Positions 36,385 to 44,836 of a stretch of 64,000 bases of DNA are shown piece after piece. Position 1 is the first letter of the stretch, and each line of letters opens with the position of its first letter. The stretch spans positions 10,828 through 74,827 of the forward strand of contig DASYXT010000063.1 in the NCBI GenBank assembly GCA_035934555.1, read 5' to 3'. The position numbers were made by a program, and so were the translations under genes. The notes below the pieces were generated by a model. It made no database searches. It worked only from the letters and a program-made list of their open reading frames with translations, and had not been told where the DNA came from. Source of the DNA: DASYXT01 sp035934555 (GTDB lineage: Bacteria > Verrucomicrobiota > Verrucomicrobiia > Limisphaerales > UBA8199).

Positions 36385-37799
36385 TGCAACCGCCCGCGAT
36401 AAGCTCGAGGTCGGTTACCGTGCGCCGCTTGGTCCAACAACGCTGCCTCGAGGGCGGCGAGTTGCACGACGTTGCGCACCGCCGGTTGCAGATTGGTAAA
36501 CCGCAGCTCCCGCTTGCGTTCGTGCGCCAGGCGCTTGCTGCGCACCATCACGCCCAGCCCCGTGCTGTCGATGAATCGCACCTCGGACAAATCGATATGC
36601 CAACCGCGTTCGGGGGCCGTTCCCGTCAGCAGCGCTTTGGTTTGCTCCCACACGCGATCACCGGTTGCAGCCGTAATCTCGCCGCGCCACGCCAGGTTAG
36701 GCGCTTCACCGTTGGCCCGCGCCAGGACCTGCGCCTCCCCGGCGGTGGCCCGTTCTTCCAACAACGCTCGACCGGCAGTCAGATCGGGCGCCACCATAAA
36801 AAAATCTTCCAGCCGCATAAAACGCAGCACGCGCCGAACGAGGGGAGTGGGATTGACCAGGCACAGGTCGCCGCCGGCAGCAGTGATCTCCTGCTGCAGT
36901 CGCATCAACCGTGCGATGCCGGCGCTGTCGATCGCCTGCCACGTCGAGAGATCCAGTACAAACTGCGCAGTCGGCTCGGCTCGCCCCGGGCTCAAACGCT
37001 CCGGGTTTTGCAGTTCGCCACTTCGGTCGGGTCGCCGATGGCGAGTGCGGCCCAGCAACCACCATTGTCGGCAGAGGTCAGTGCCAAAGGTGCGCAAATC
37101 TTTCGCGTAGCGTTGGAATAGGCGGCCCGGCTCCTGGGCCAGCCGGAAAACCCATTCCAGTCCCGTGCGTTGCATCCAGCGCGGCGCTCGCCGCACCTGG
37201 CCGGCCAGGAAATCAATCGTCGCGCCGACGCCCACCGCCACCGGTACGCCCAATTCCCGATAATGCATCGCCATCCATTTCTCCTGTTTCGGGCAGCCGA
37301 ACGCCACCAACAACACATCGGGCCGGCTCTCCACAATGCGGCGCTTAATCTCCTGGTGGTCCATTTCAAGCAGTTTCCGAAAAGGCGGCGAGTAACTGCC
37401 GGCGATGACCACTTCAGGAAATTGCGCTTGCAATCGGGCGGTGGCGGCTTGAGCGGATGCCGGAGTCGCCCCGAGAAAAAACAACCGATATTTCTTTTTC
37501 GCCGCCGCTTTGATGAGCAGCGGCACCAGGTCGGCGCCCGCTACGCGCTCTGGCAGGGGATTACCCAGCAGCCGCGACGCCCACAGCACCGGCGTGCCGT
37601 CGCACAAAACCAGGTGAGCCTCGAGGAAAATCCGGCGCAACTCGACATCGGTGCGCGCTTGCACGATGAAATCCACATTGGCCGTCACGACATAATGTGG
37701 CCGGCGTGAGGCGATCATCGATTCGATGCGCGTGAGGGCTTCGGCCATCGTGAGATTGTCGAACGCAACTCCCAGGATGGCCACCGGCGAGCGTGTCAT
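36381..37799 (-). CDS. WecG/TagA/CpsF-family glycosyltransferase fused to two STAS domains
   Basis: 472 residues. Residues 1-240 are a WecG/TagA (GT26) enzyme: VTANVDFIVQA, CDGTPVLWASRLLG, LFFLGATPASAQ, VAFGCPKQEKWM (168-176) and GVGATIDFLAG. After a basic linker at about 245-275 come two STAS domains: one at 278-350 with AIDSAGIARL (Ser292) and one at 398-455 with FIDSTGLGVM (Ser412). Both keep a serine at the site phosphorylated in anti-sigma antagonists. ATG 37799 has a strong GGAGG ribosome site and overlaps the PPTase stop by 4 bp. The fusion suggests that enzyme activity or location is set by partner switching with the RsbW-like kinase encoded upstream. Confidence 0.85.
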   Translation of the reverse strand: MTRSPVAILGVAFDNLTMAEALTRIESMIASRRPHYVVTANVDFIVQARTDVELRRIFLEAHLVLCDGTPVLWASRLLGNPLPERVAGADLVPLLIKAAAKKKYRLFFLGATPASAQAATARLQAQFPEVVIAGSYSPPFRKLLEMDHQEIKRRIVESRPDVLLVAFGCPKQEKWMAMHYRELGVPVAVGVGATIDFLAGQVRRAPRWMQRTGLEWVFRLAQEPGRLFQRYAKDLRTFGTDLCRQWWLLGRTRHRRPDRSGELQNPERLSPGRAEPTAQFVLDLSTWQAIDSAGIARLMRLQQEITAAGGDLCLVNPTPLVRRVLRFMRLEDFFMVAPDLTAGRALLEERATAGEAQVLARANGEAPNLAWRGEITAATGDRVWEQTKALLTGTAPERGWHIDLSEVRFIDSTGLGVMVRSKRLAHERKRELRFTNLQPAVRNVVQLAALEAALLDQAAHGNRPRAYRGRLQ

Positions 37800-38668
37800 G
37801 ATAAATTCTCCTCCGTGGTTTGATTCCATGTCCAACAGCAGGGATGGGTGAGCGAGCCAGCCAGGGCGAGCGCACCGACCCACCCCGCGCGCGGCTCCAA
37901 ATGGCTGACCGACCATTGCCTTCCCGCGCTGATTTCACGCGGGACGCCAAGCAACTGCGCCGGTTCGCCCGGCAGAAATGAAACCTCGACCCGAGCCAGG
38001 TGTTGGGCAATTCCTTGGCCGGTTGCTTTCAGCCAGGCCTCTTTGCGCGTCCATAGCCGAAAGAATGCGTCCGGTTTTTGCCATTCCGGCAGCGCGGCGA
38101 ACGCAGCGCTTTCTCGACGAGAAAAAAAACGGCTGACCAATTCGCCCACCTCGGGAATCGTCCGCACGCGCTCGACATCTACGCCCGCTTCAGCGCCCTG
38201 GCAGACAGCTATCAACGCCAAGTCGTCGCAATCCGCTAGATTAAAGCGGATGCCGCTCCGGGCCTGGCGCAGCTCCAGACCCGGTTTGCCGTGCTCGCCA
38301 TAGGCAAAAGAAATTTGCTCGGGTGATTCGCCCAGGTAACAACCCAGGATATTCCGCAATGTGCCTCGGGACACAGTGAACCGATTCCGATGTGTAGCGA
38401 AACGATAACGTCCGGCGCGCTCCCGCTCATCCGGGCTTAGCGAACGGCTCAGCAAAGCCCGGGTGTGCTCGGGCGCGTCTAGTGCTACCGCCCAAACATG
38501 AACCCGAGGCGCCGCAGCGATCCCGGCTTGCATGTCGAGCCGCCAAGCCGGCGGTGGCGCCGGCCAATTCGGAGCGGCGCGTGGCGTGAACTCAGCGCGG
38601 AACACTTCATCGCCCGGTTCTTCCGCGCGCAGATGCTCCCGCTTTTGGCTTTTAAGCGTTTCAACCAT
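37796..38668 (-). CDS. 4'-phosphopantetheinyl transferase (Sfp-type)
   Basis: 290-residue enzyme that transfers phosphopantetheine from CoA to carrier proteins. Seen: the N-terminal half with FATHRNRFTVSRGTLRNILGCYL and FAYGEHGKPGL, and the catalytic half with GVDVERVRTI (metal-binding Asp/Glu) and FFRLWTRKEAWLKATGQG (WTRKEAxxK signature). It belongs to the Sfp/Gsp group, longer than AcpS. No carrier protein, PKS or NRPS gene is in the window, so the target is elsewhere. ATG 38668 overlaps the upstream gene by 8 bp; its stop overlaps the WecG-STAS start. Confidence 0.9.
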   Translation of the reverse strand: MVETLKSQKREHLRAEEPGDEVFRAEFTPRAAPNWPAPPPAWRLDMQAGIAAAPRVHVWAVALDAPEHTRALLSRSLSPDERERAGRYRFATHRNRFTVSRGTLRNILGCYLGESPEQISFAYGEHGKPGLELRQARSGIRFNLADCDDLALIAVCQGAEAGVDVERVRTIPEVGELVSRFFSRRESAAFAALPEWQKPDAFFRLWTRKEAWLKATGQGIAQHLARVEVSFLPGEPAQLLGVPREISAGRQWSVSHLEPRAGWVGALALAGSLTHPCCWTWNQTTEENLS

Positions 38669-39815
38669 AGCTGGCCCAAACCCGTTTGTAGGCCCCGACC
38701 AGCCCGTCCCAATCAACGGCGCGGGTGTGGAGTCGTTCCTGCAATAACTGAAGGCACTGCTGTGTATGAGCAGATTCTTCGTCCCATAGCAGCAGTGGCA
38801 GGCAAGTGAACAGACGGTCACGAGGATACCACCGGCTCTGCCGGTCCAGCAGCGCCGCAGGCCCAAATGTCTTCAGGCTCAGCAGCCAGTTGCGCCAGGC
38901 GCTGCTCCCCGGCCATTTGCGGCAGGGAGCCAGGGCGTAATCCCGGGCGCTGCCGAACTCACGTTGCAGTCGGCGGCCTTCGAGCCAAAGCCAGACCTTC
39001 GCCGCCAGAGCCGATATGCGGCGATGCTCGGCCGAAAACTCCGCGGGCGATTTGCTGAGAGGATTGGGCCGCAGTTTGAACGCGACACCGGCGGCATGGT
39101 CTTGCCTAACCTGCTCGAGCCACGGCAGCGATTCGGGCGGAGTCCAACGGCTCAGCCGTTCCCGCCGCTCCAAACAGTTCCAATGATACTCTCCGTGGAA
39201 AGCCAGCAGTGCGTCTCCCAACGCCAGCCGCGCCTTGGCGATATTCCGGCAGATAAAGTCCTCATCGTTCATACTGAGCCGGGTCTTGCCCAATAATTCG
39301 CGCACCATCAATAGTCCGGTGCACCGATTGAATAATAGACGCGTGGCCTCCGCCGGGGGCAATTCCGAAGCGCGCAGGTGATGGTCGCAGCCGGCAAAGA
39401 GATTGGGGCTGCCGTGGACGATGCGGTGGCCGGCTACCAGGTCATAGCTGAACATCGAGATGGGGCGGCGTCGGAAGCTGGCGAGCGCATCGACCTTGAA
39501 CTCGACGTGCAGGCCGGCGCTGGGCGACAGCGATTCACCCACTACGCTTGCGAGCGGTTGGTATTTGCGCTGATTGAGCACACGCGGTCCGCGCAGGAAC
39601 ACGTAAAACTCTAAATCGTTGTAGGGACGGTCGCCTCGCGGAGTGACCCGCACGCCGCCTTGGCCGCGGCCATAACCGCCGCCCAGCACCAGCGCTTCGA
39701 AGCGGTCGGCGGGGAACACCGTGCGCGTCGTCGCGGAGGCCTCTTTGCACAACCCAGTGATGTGCTGTTCCAGTTGCGGGCTCCCGTCGATGGTAAAGCG
39801 CTTTTCGATAGTCAT
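38661..39815 (-). CDS. Predicted nucleotidyltransferase-fold protein
   Basis: 384 residues of no named family I recognise. The N-terminal part has LVLGGGYGRGQGG (residues 43-54) followed by PYNDLEFYVF (65-72), the glycine-rich loop and acidic pair expected of a pol-beta-type nucleotidyltransferase, so nucleotide transfer to a small molecule or protein is plausible. The rest is helical, with FKVDALASFRRRPISMFSYDL and HGEYHWNCLERRERL. No membrane segment. The start codon follows the GT2 stop with no spacer and the stop overlaps the PPTase start by 8 bp, so it is co-expressed with the cluster. Confidence 0.68.
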   Translation of the reverse strand: MTIEKRFTIDGSPQLEQHITGLCKEASATTRTVFPADRFEALVLGGGYGRGQGGVRVTPRGDRPYNDLEFYVFLRGPRVLNQRKYQPLASVVGESLSPSAGLHVEFKVDALASFRRRPISMFSYDLVAGHRIVHGSPNLFAGCDHHLRASELPPAEATRLLFNRCTGLLMVRELLGKTRLSMNDEDFICRNIAKARLALGDALLAFHGEYHWNCLERRERLSRWTPPESLPWLEQVRQDHAAGVAFKLRPNPLSKSPAEFSAEHRRISALAAKVWLWLEGRRLQREFGSARDYALAPCRKWPGSSAWRNWLLSLKTFGPAALLDRQSRWYPRDRLFTCLPLLLWDEESAHTQQCLQLLQERLHTRAVDWDGLVGAYKRVWASYG

Positions 39816-40685
39816 TCAGCAACGGTAAAAGGCCCAACCCGATTTAAATCCTGCCAGGCGGCCCCGGCGTTGCTCCCACCGAATGCGGGCCGCATGGGGC
39901 AACTCGGAAAGGCGGCGGTCACGAGCGCAATACGCCAGGTCTCGGCGCAGGTCGTTGAACCAGCCCAGCAGAACTGTTCGTGGCCAATTGATGCCGCGCG
40001 GTGAATGCCTCCAAACGGCAGCCAGTGCGCGGGCCTCGCCGAAGCTGCGCCGGAACGCCTGCTCCGGCGAGTAATTATGGGAATGCATCACCACCGATTC
40101 GGGGCAATACACCACCCGGTATCCCTGCGCGCGGCACCAGCGGGTGTACTCGTCGTCTTCCGAATACTGCAGCGTTTCGAGAAAACCGCGCCGGCTCCAG
40201 ATATCCTTGCGCAGTCCGCTGCTGACCATGCTAAAGAAGTGTTCCCACTGCGCCGATGGCCGGTTTGCGCCAAAGCACCGTTCGTAATCGTGAGCAAAAA
40301 CAGCCGCGCAACCAGGCCGCGGAATTTGCCGGCCAAAGACCGCCGCGGTGTGTGGTTCCTGCAACTCCGCCACCAGCGGTCTCAGCCAATCGGACCCCTG
40401 TGGGGTTGCATCGGCATTGAGAAAGATTCCGAACTCTGCTCGAGCCAGCCGCATCCCGTGGTTCATCACCCGGCTCGGATTGTATTCGTGGGGTTGGATT
40501 TGGATCAGGTGCCGCGGTTGGGCGGCGCGGAGCAACTCAATCGAGCCGTCCGTCGAGCCGGAATCGATCACGATCAGCTCCCAGTTGCGATGCGTTTGGG
40601 TCTGCAGCGCGGGCAAGGTTTCCCGCAACGCCCAACCTTCATTGAACGAGCGCAGGATTATGCTGACTAAGGGCGCGTCCATCAT
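39816..40685 (-). CDS. GT2-family glycosyltransferase
   Basis: 289-residue inverting GT-A glycosyltransferase of family 2, rhamnosyltransferase-like. Seen: VSIILRSFNEGWALRETLPAL, LIVIDSGSTDGSIELLRAA (nucleotide-binding strand), FGIFLNADATPQGSDWL (DxD-like) and RRGFLETLQYSEDDEYTRWC for the acceptor site. ATG 40685, preceded by an AGAGG ribosome site, is chosen; a TTG at 40745 would overlap the upstream gene. Cytoplasmic, possibly membrane-associated. Third glycosyl-transfer enzyme of the cluster. Confidence 0.88.
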   Translation of the reverse strand: MMDAPLVSIILRSFNEGWALRETLPALQTQTHRNWELIVIDSGSTDGSIELLRAAQPRHLIQIQPHEYNPSRVMNHGMRLARAEFGIFLNADATPQGSDWLRPLVAELQEPHTAAVFGRQIPRPGCAAVFAHDYERCFGANRPSAQWEHFFSMVSSGLRKDIWSRRGFLETLQYSEDDEYTRWCRAQGYRVVYCPESVVMHSHNYSPEQAFRRSFGEARALAAVWRHSPRGINWPRTVLLGWFNDLRRDLAYCARDRRLSELPHAARIRWEQRRGRLAGFKSGWAFYRC

Positions 40686-40737
40686 CACAGCCTCTGTCCC
40701 CGGGCGCTCGGTGCCAATACGGGGTTTCCCCACCGGC

Positions 40738-41925
40738 TCAGGCAACCGGCGCGCGCGCCGCGTTGCGGTTACCCGCCTTGGCCCAGTGCCCGTCGCGCGC
40801 CATAAGCTCGAACAAATGCGGGATGGCTGTCACCTGCTCCGGAATCTGCGCCTGGTTGGTGCAGAGCGCGGCAAAGCTGTGCTTCTCGCGCGGATGATAG
40901 CCATGCATCGCGCGGATCGGCCGCGCGCCCATGTGACTGGGCACAATCAGCACGCCTTCATTGAGGAGAAACATCAATTCGCCGAAATAGGAATCAGGAA
41001 ACGACGTGCCGAGCGCTTGGAGTTCAGCCTCCGCCAAAATGCGGCCTTGGGGCACGTCAGCCAGGCAGGTGGTAACGCATCGGCGGGCCGTTTCGTTGAA
41101 AAACCAAAAGCGCGCCATCGTCGAGTCATACACCACCGCGTAATCCCGGCCGAATTTCAACGGCAGAGCGTCGATCCGCGCGCGCAAATCAAGGATTTCG
41201 TCGCAATTGGCCATCCCATGATCGCTGAACACGTAAAGCCGGATCTCGCCATAATGCTTGCGCGCCGTCTCGAGCATTTGACCGATCCATCGTTCATACA
41301 GCCGCAGCTTCGGCGAGATATTTGGCGACTGGTTTCCTTCACGGTGCAGCAGCGCATCCAGAGCTGGCCAATACAGAAAGGCGAACTCGACGCGCTCAGC
41401 CTGCAAATCGCGCAGGAGCGTCGCCAGGTTGGCTTCCTCACCGCGCTCGGGCGCGCTGACATGATACGCCACTTGCTCACGTTCCAGGTAATCGAAGATG
41501 TTTTCGCCGCAATTCATGCCGCCCGGTTGGAGGGGGCTTTTCTTTTCCGTGAAATCGTACTGCCACAGATGCTCAAACGGCATGTTGTACAAATCGAAAT
41601 AGCCGCGGAACCTAAGCCGGCGTTTTACCCAGGCCGAGAGCCTGCGCCGCACCATGCGCCGCCCGGTCAGTCCCGACGGCAGCCACCGCAGCCAGCGCAG
41701 CGAACGAAACGGCGAATGCTCGGGGTCATAAACGAAATAGCACCAGTTCCGATGTTCGGCGGGCCAGCGGCCCGAGACGATCGATGGCACGCACGCCGAA
41801 CTGTATCCAAACACCGACGTGAGCCGCTGCCGGTGCGGCGCAAATTCCCGCGCAAACGGGTCGTCCTTGATGATCTCCCAGCCGCAGGCATCTATGAAAA
41901 CGTACAGCGCCAGGTGAGCTCTCAT
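40738..41925 (-). CDS. Alkaline-phosphatase-superfamily phosphodiesterase-like protein
   Basis: 395 residues of the alkaline phosphatase/nucleotide pyrophosphatase superfamily. Metal-site elements: FIDACGWE (Asp12), SACVPSIVSGRWP in the nucleophile region, FLYWPALDALLHREG, YVFSDHGMANCDE (Asp/His) and AMHGYHPREKH. The nucleophile position seems to be Cys45 (CVPS), which recalls the sulfatase Cys-x-Pro-Ser motif but lacks its arginine; Ser residues nearby could serve instead. No signal peptide, so it probably acts in the cytoplasm. Upstream AGGG at a suitable distance supports the ATG. Its substrate is not evident; a nucleotide-sugar, lipid or sulfated head group is possible. Confidence 0.75.
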   Translation of the reverse strand: MRAHLALYVFIDACGWEIIKDDPFAREFAPHRQRLTSVFGYSSACVPSIVSGRWPAEHRNWCYFVYDPEHSPFRSLRWLRWLPSGLTGRRMVRRRLSAWVKRRLRFRGYFDLYNMPFEHLWQYDFTEKKSPLQPGGMNCGENIFDYLEREQVAYHVSAPERGEEANLATLLRDLQAERVEFAFLYWPALDALLHREGNQSPNISPKLRLYERWIGQMLETARKHYGEIRLYVFSDHGMANCDEILDLRARIDALPLKFGRDYAVVYDSTMARFWFFNETARRCVTTCLADVPQGRILAEAELQALGTSFPDSYFGELMFLLNEGVLIVPSHMGARPIRAMHGYHPREKHSFAALCTNQAQIPEQVTAIPHLFELMARDGHWAKAGNRNAARAPVA

Positions 41926-42007
41926 CGAACATCCCTCGTGTTAGTCATGCTGGCTAACCATAGGACGAGTGGGCTGGGCAAAGAATCGGGTGAAGTACCC
42001 AGACCAA

Positions 42008-42433
42008 TTACGGCGCTCGTTTCTTGCGCAGCACCAGCGTGTTGCCCTCGCCGCCGCGTTCGTAATGTATTTCATCCATCACGGCCCGGATTAAGAACAA
42101 CCCGCGGCCGCTCTCGGCTTCCTGTTGCGGCAACCGCAGTTGCTCAGGCCAATCAAACCCCGGCGTGTGATCGCTAATCCGCAGTTCGACCATGTCACGG
42201 TCGCAACGCGCCTCCACCAGCACCTGTTTGTGCCGCCGGTCCGGCCGGGCATATTTGATGGCATTGTTGCAAGCCTCTACCAGGGCCAACTCGATATCGA
42301 CGATTTCTTCCGCGTGGCAGGCTTGTTCTTGCAGGAATTTGCGCGCGGCCCGGGCAACCGGGTGGACTTGCGCCAAATCACAGGCGAGCATCTGGCGCAG
42401 CAGGGCAGGGGTGGGAGGGGCGGGCCCGGGCAT
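42008..42433 (-). CDS. RsbW-type anti-sigma-factor-like serine kinase (HATPase domain)
   Basis: 141-residue GHKL ATPase of the RsbW/SpoIIAB type, which phosphorylates STAS antagonists on serine. Seen: the N box EACNNAIKYA (53-62), G1 box DHTPGF (88-93) and G2 box SGRGLFLI (108-115), all needed for ATP binding. It follows the STAS gene by 5 bp. No sigma factor gene lies in the cluster, so the partner it releases may be a distant sigma factor or the STAS-tagged glycosyltransferase. Confidence 0.9.
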   Translation of the reverse strand: MPGPAPPTPALLRQMLACDLAQVHPVARAARKFLQEQACHAEEIVDIELALVEACNNAIKYARPDRRHKQVLVEARCDRDMVELRISDHTPGFDWPEQLRLPQQEAESGRGLFLIRAVMDEIHYERGGEGNTLVLRKKRAP

Positions 42434-42438
42434 GCGGC

Positions 42439-42741
42439 TCAGGATTTAACGATCTCGAGTAGTCGATCCATTCGGGCCAATTCCAGTAACTGCTGTACCG
42501 GTGGCGGCGGATTGAGCAGGCGAACGGTTCCTTTGCGGCTGCTAGCCGTCTTATGCAGCGCGACAAGCGCGCCCAGACCGCAACTGTCCAGGAACGTGGT
42601 TGCAGAAAGGTCGATGTCGATGTCCTTCTGGGTGTCGTCGAGCGCGTCGCGCACCCCTTCGCGAAAGGCGTGGGCATTGGCAGCGCCCAATTGGTGCACC
42701 GCAGAGACCCGCAAGGTTTGGCCGTCCGTTTCGATCTTCAT
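42439..42741 (-). CDS. STAS-domain anti-sigma-factor antagonist
   Basis: 100-residue single STAS domain like RsbV/SpoIIAA. Seen: the start strand KIETDGQTLRVSAVHQ and the phosphorylation loop FLDSCGLGALVALH with Ser53. First gene of the nine-gene minus-strand run, 5 bp before the RsbW-like kinase. It would bind the kinase when unphosphorylated. Confidence 0.88.
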   Translation of the reverse strand: MKIETDGQTLRVSAVHQLGAANAHAFREGVRDALDDTQKDIDIDLSATTFLDSCGLGALVALHKTASSRKGTVRLLNPPPPVQQLLELARMDRLLEIVKS

Positions 42742-43066
42742 TGTCTAATCTCTGGTTTCCCTGTAACCGGCGGCGACGAGCCAATAGAGCACAGCTTTTG
42801 AGGCTTTGCAATATGGGCACTTGACTCCAAAAATTCAACCCGGTGGAGGTGAGTTGATGGGCCATGGTTAATGGTCCAAGACCTCAGGCGGCGGCTGGCG
42901 CGCAGGACCGCTAATTGAAAATTGAGAATATTGAGAATTGAAAAATGCTAATTGGTCATTGAGGTCCTCGGGTGTTCTTCAATAGAAAATGGCAATTTTA
43001 TGATGCTCATTTCTCAATTAAGTAACCTTGCATCCGGGCCTTGACTCTCGTCCAATGCCAGGGTCG
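42742..43066. other. Divergent intergenic region with AT-rich repeats
   Basis: 325 bp between the first gene of the partner-switch cluster and the ABC-2 permease. The half nearer the cluster is ordinary; the half at about 42912-43020 is AT-rich with repeats of ATTGA(G/A)AATTGA and similar words (AATTGAAAATTGAGAATATT). No gene is seen. Promoters for both directions must lie here, but no convincing pair of boxes stands out. Confidence 0.45.
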
Positions 43067-44791
43067 ATGACCTTTCTACCCATCATCGAGCGCGAGTTGC
43101 GCCTGCGCGCCCGCGGCCGGAGCAATTATTGGGCGCGCGCGGGTGTAGGCTTCGCCGCGTTGCTGACGGGTTTGCCGCCGCTGCTATGGACGGGGCCATG
43201 GGCGACCCCGGCCAACGTTGGCCGAAGCGTGTTCAATGGTATGGTTGCTTCGGTCTTCGTGCTCAGTTGTGTGGCTTGCCTGCTGACGGCCGATGTCATC
43301 AGCAGCGAGGCGCGGGAGGGCACACTGGGGTTGTTATTGCTGACGCGGGTCAGACGAGTGGACGTGCTGCTGGGAAAGTTTGCCGCCAACGGTCTTGCGG
43401 CTTTATTTGCCTTAATGGCTTTTGTGCCAGTGCTGGTGGTGCCGGTGCTGGCCGGGGGAGTGACTGGTGGCGAGGCGTTCCGCAAAACGCTCGTGCTGCT
43501 CGTGACGTTGTTGCTGGCCCTCAGCGTGGGAATTTGGGCGTCCTCGCGCTGGCGCGAGCGGTTTCGCACGAACCGGGGGGCGATGTTCCTGCTGCTTGCC
43601 CTGGTTCTGGGCCCCGCGATGGTCGGTGTGGTTTGGCGCGGGCTTGGCTGGCAATTGGCGGGCCCGCTCGGCGCCTTAACCGCTGCGGGGGATTTGGCGT
43701 TTCAAAAGGCGCCCGGCCAATTCTGGGTCTCGATGGGAGTCAACTTAAGCCTCGCTAGCCTGCTGTTGATTGCAGCGAGCCATAACTTGCAGTGTCGCCT
43801 GCTGGAAACCGAGCAGGTCACTCGCACGCCGGTCACCCGCCCCTCGCCGGACTCTCTCCCGGTGGACTCCCTGGCGCAGGCAGAAGAGGATAATCCTGCT
43901 CGTTCCATTTTCGATGACCCGAACGCCCCGCTCAAACCTCTGCCCCCGCCCATCTCGCGACCTGACTCCCACCCGTTGCAATGGCTGTTAAACCGGCAGC
44001 GCGGCCTGGGGCCCATGCTGTGGCTCGGTGGCGTGATCGGCCTGGTGAGCCACGCCTGGGTATGGCCCTTTGCCCGATTTGTCCCGATGCGTTCCTTTGG
44101 TCTGTTGTCCTTGCCGATCTCATTGATAACTGCCGGCATCACCGGTGCACTGTTTGCCTGGGCGGCGAGCCGCTTCTTTCTACAGGCGCGCCGCAGCGGC
44201 GAACTGGAACTCTTGCTCACGACGCCCGTTGGCGCGCGGGAAATGATCTCAGCGCAATGGGCGACCTTGAAGCGGCTGCTGGTCGGACCAGTGGCTCTGA
44301 TGGGCCTGCCCATAGTTCTGCAGGGGATGGGATCGGTGTTCGGAGGATATAATCGAGGCGATTTGACGCAGTTTTACTCTCTGTTCTTCATCATCTTGGG
44401 GATTTTGAATCTACTGCTTGGAACCGCGGCGCTCTGTTGGCTGGGAATGTGGTTTGGCTCCCGCACCGAGGGACAGGCGCGCGCCATCCTCTGGTCCGTC
44501 GGCCTGGCGCGCGGTATGCCTTTCCTTATCAATATCGGGTTCGGGCTGCTGTGGAACTGGGGCTTCGGACTGACCTCGCGCGGGCTCGGTTCAAGCTACT
44601 GGCTGATTGTTGCCCTCGGCCCCCAAATACTTTATTTGGGTCTTTATATCATCATGATACGAGTCGCCCGGCTCAACCTGTACCGCGAGCTTTCGGGAGC
44701 GGAACCCATGCCCATGCGCGAGGCGCTCTCTCTCGGACTCACCCGCTACGCCAGGGCGCTTGGCCAGGCCCGGCATTGGACACCGTCTTGA
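43067..44791 (+). CDS. ABC-2 type transporter permease
   Basis: 574-residue membrane protein with about twelve hydrophobic segments in two halves. Each half resembles an ABC-2 permease: the first begins FLPIIERELRLRARGRSNYW and has VISSEAREGTLGLLLLTRVRRVDVLLGKF; the second has FFLQARRSGELELLLTTPVGAREMISAQW, the typical SGELELLL segment. A Pro/Ser-rich loop at about 265-310 joins them. No ATPase gene is adjacent. ATG 43067 fits the family start (MTFLPIIEREL); ATG 43055 and TTG 43028 are alternatives. Substrate unknown. Confidence 0.82.
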   Translation: MTFLPIIERELRLRARGRSNYWARAGVGFAALLTGLPPLLWTGPWATPANVGRSVFNGMVASVFVLSCVACLLTADVISSEAREGTLGLLLLTRVRRVDVLLGKFAANGLAALFALMAFVPVLVVPVLAGGVTGGEAFRKTLVLLVTLLLALSVGIWASSRWRERFRTNRGAMFLLLALVLGPAMVGVVWRGLGWQLAGPLGALTAAGDLAFQKAPGQFWVSMGVNLSLASLLLIAASHNLQCRLLETEQVTRTPVTRPSPDSLPVDSLAQAEEDNPARSIFDDPNAPLKPLPPPISRPDSHPLQWLLNRQRGLGPMLWLGGVIGLVSHAWVWPFARFVPMRSFGLLSLPISLITAGITGALFAWAASRFFLQARRSGELELLLTTPVGAREMISAQWATLKRLLVGPVALMGLPIVLQGMGSVFGGYNRGDLTQFYSLFFIILGILNLLLGTAALCWLGMWFGSRTEGQARAILWSVGLARGMPFLINIGFGLLWNWGFGLTSRGLGSSYWLIVALGPQILYLGLYIIMIRVARLNLYRELSGAEPMPMREALSLGLTRYARALGQARHWTPS

Positions 44792-44836
44792 CCCGGACCT
44801 CGATTGCGCCGGGTTGCGTCGCGGACTTTCTCGCCT

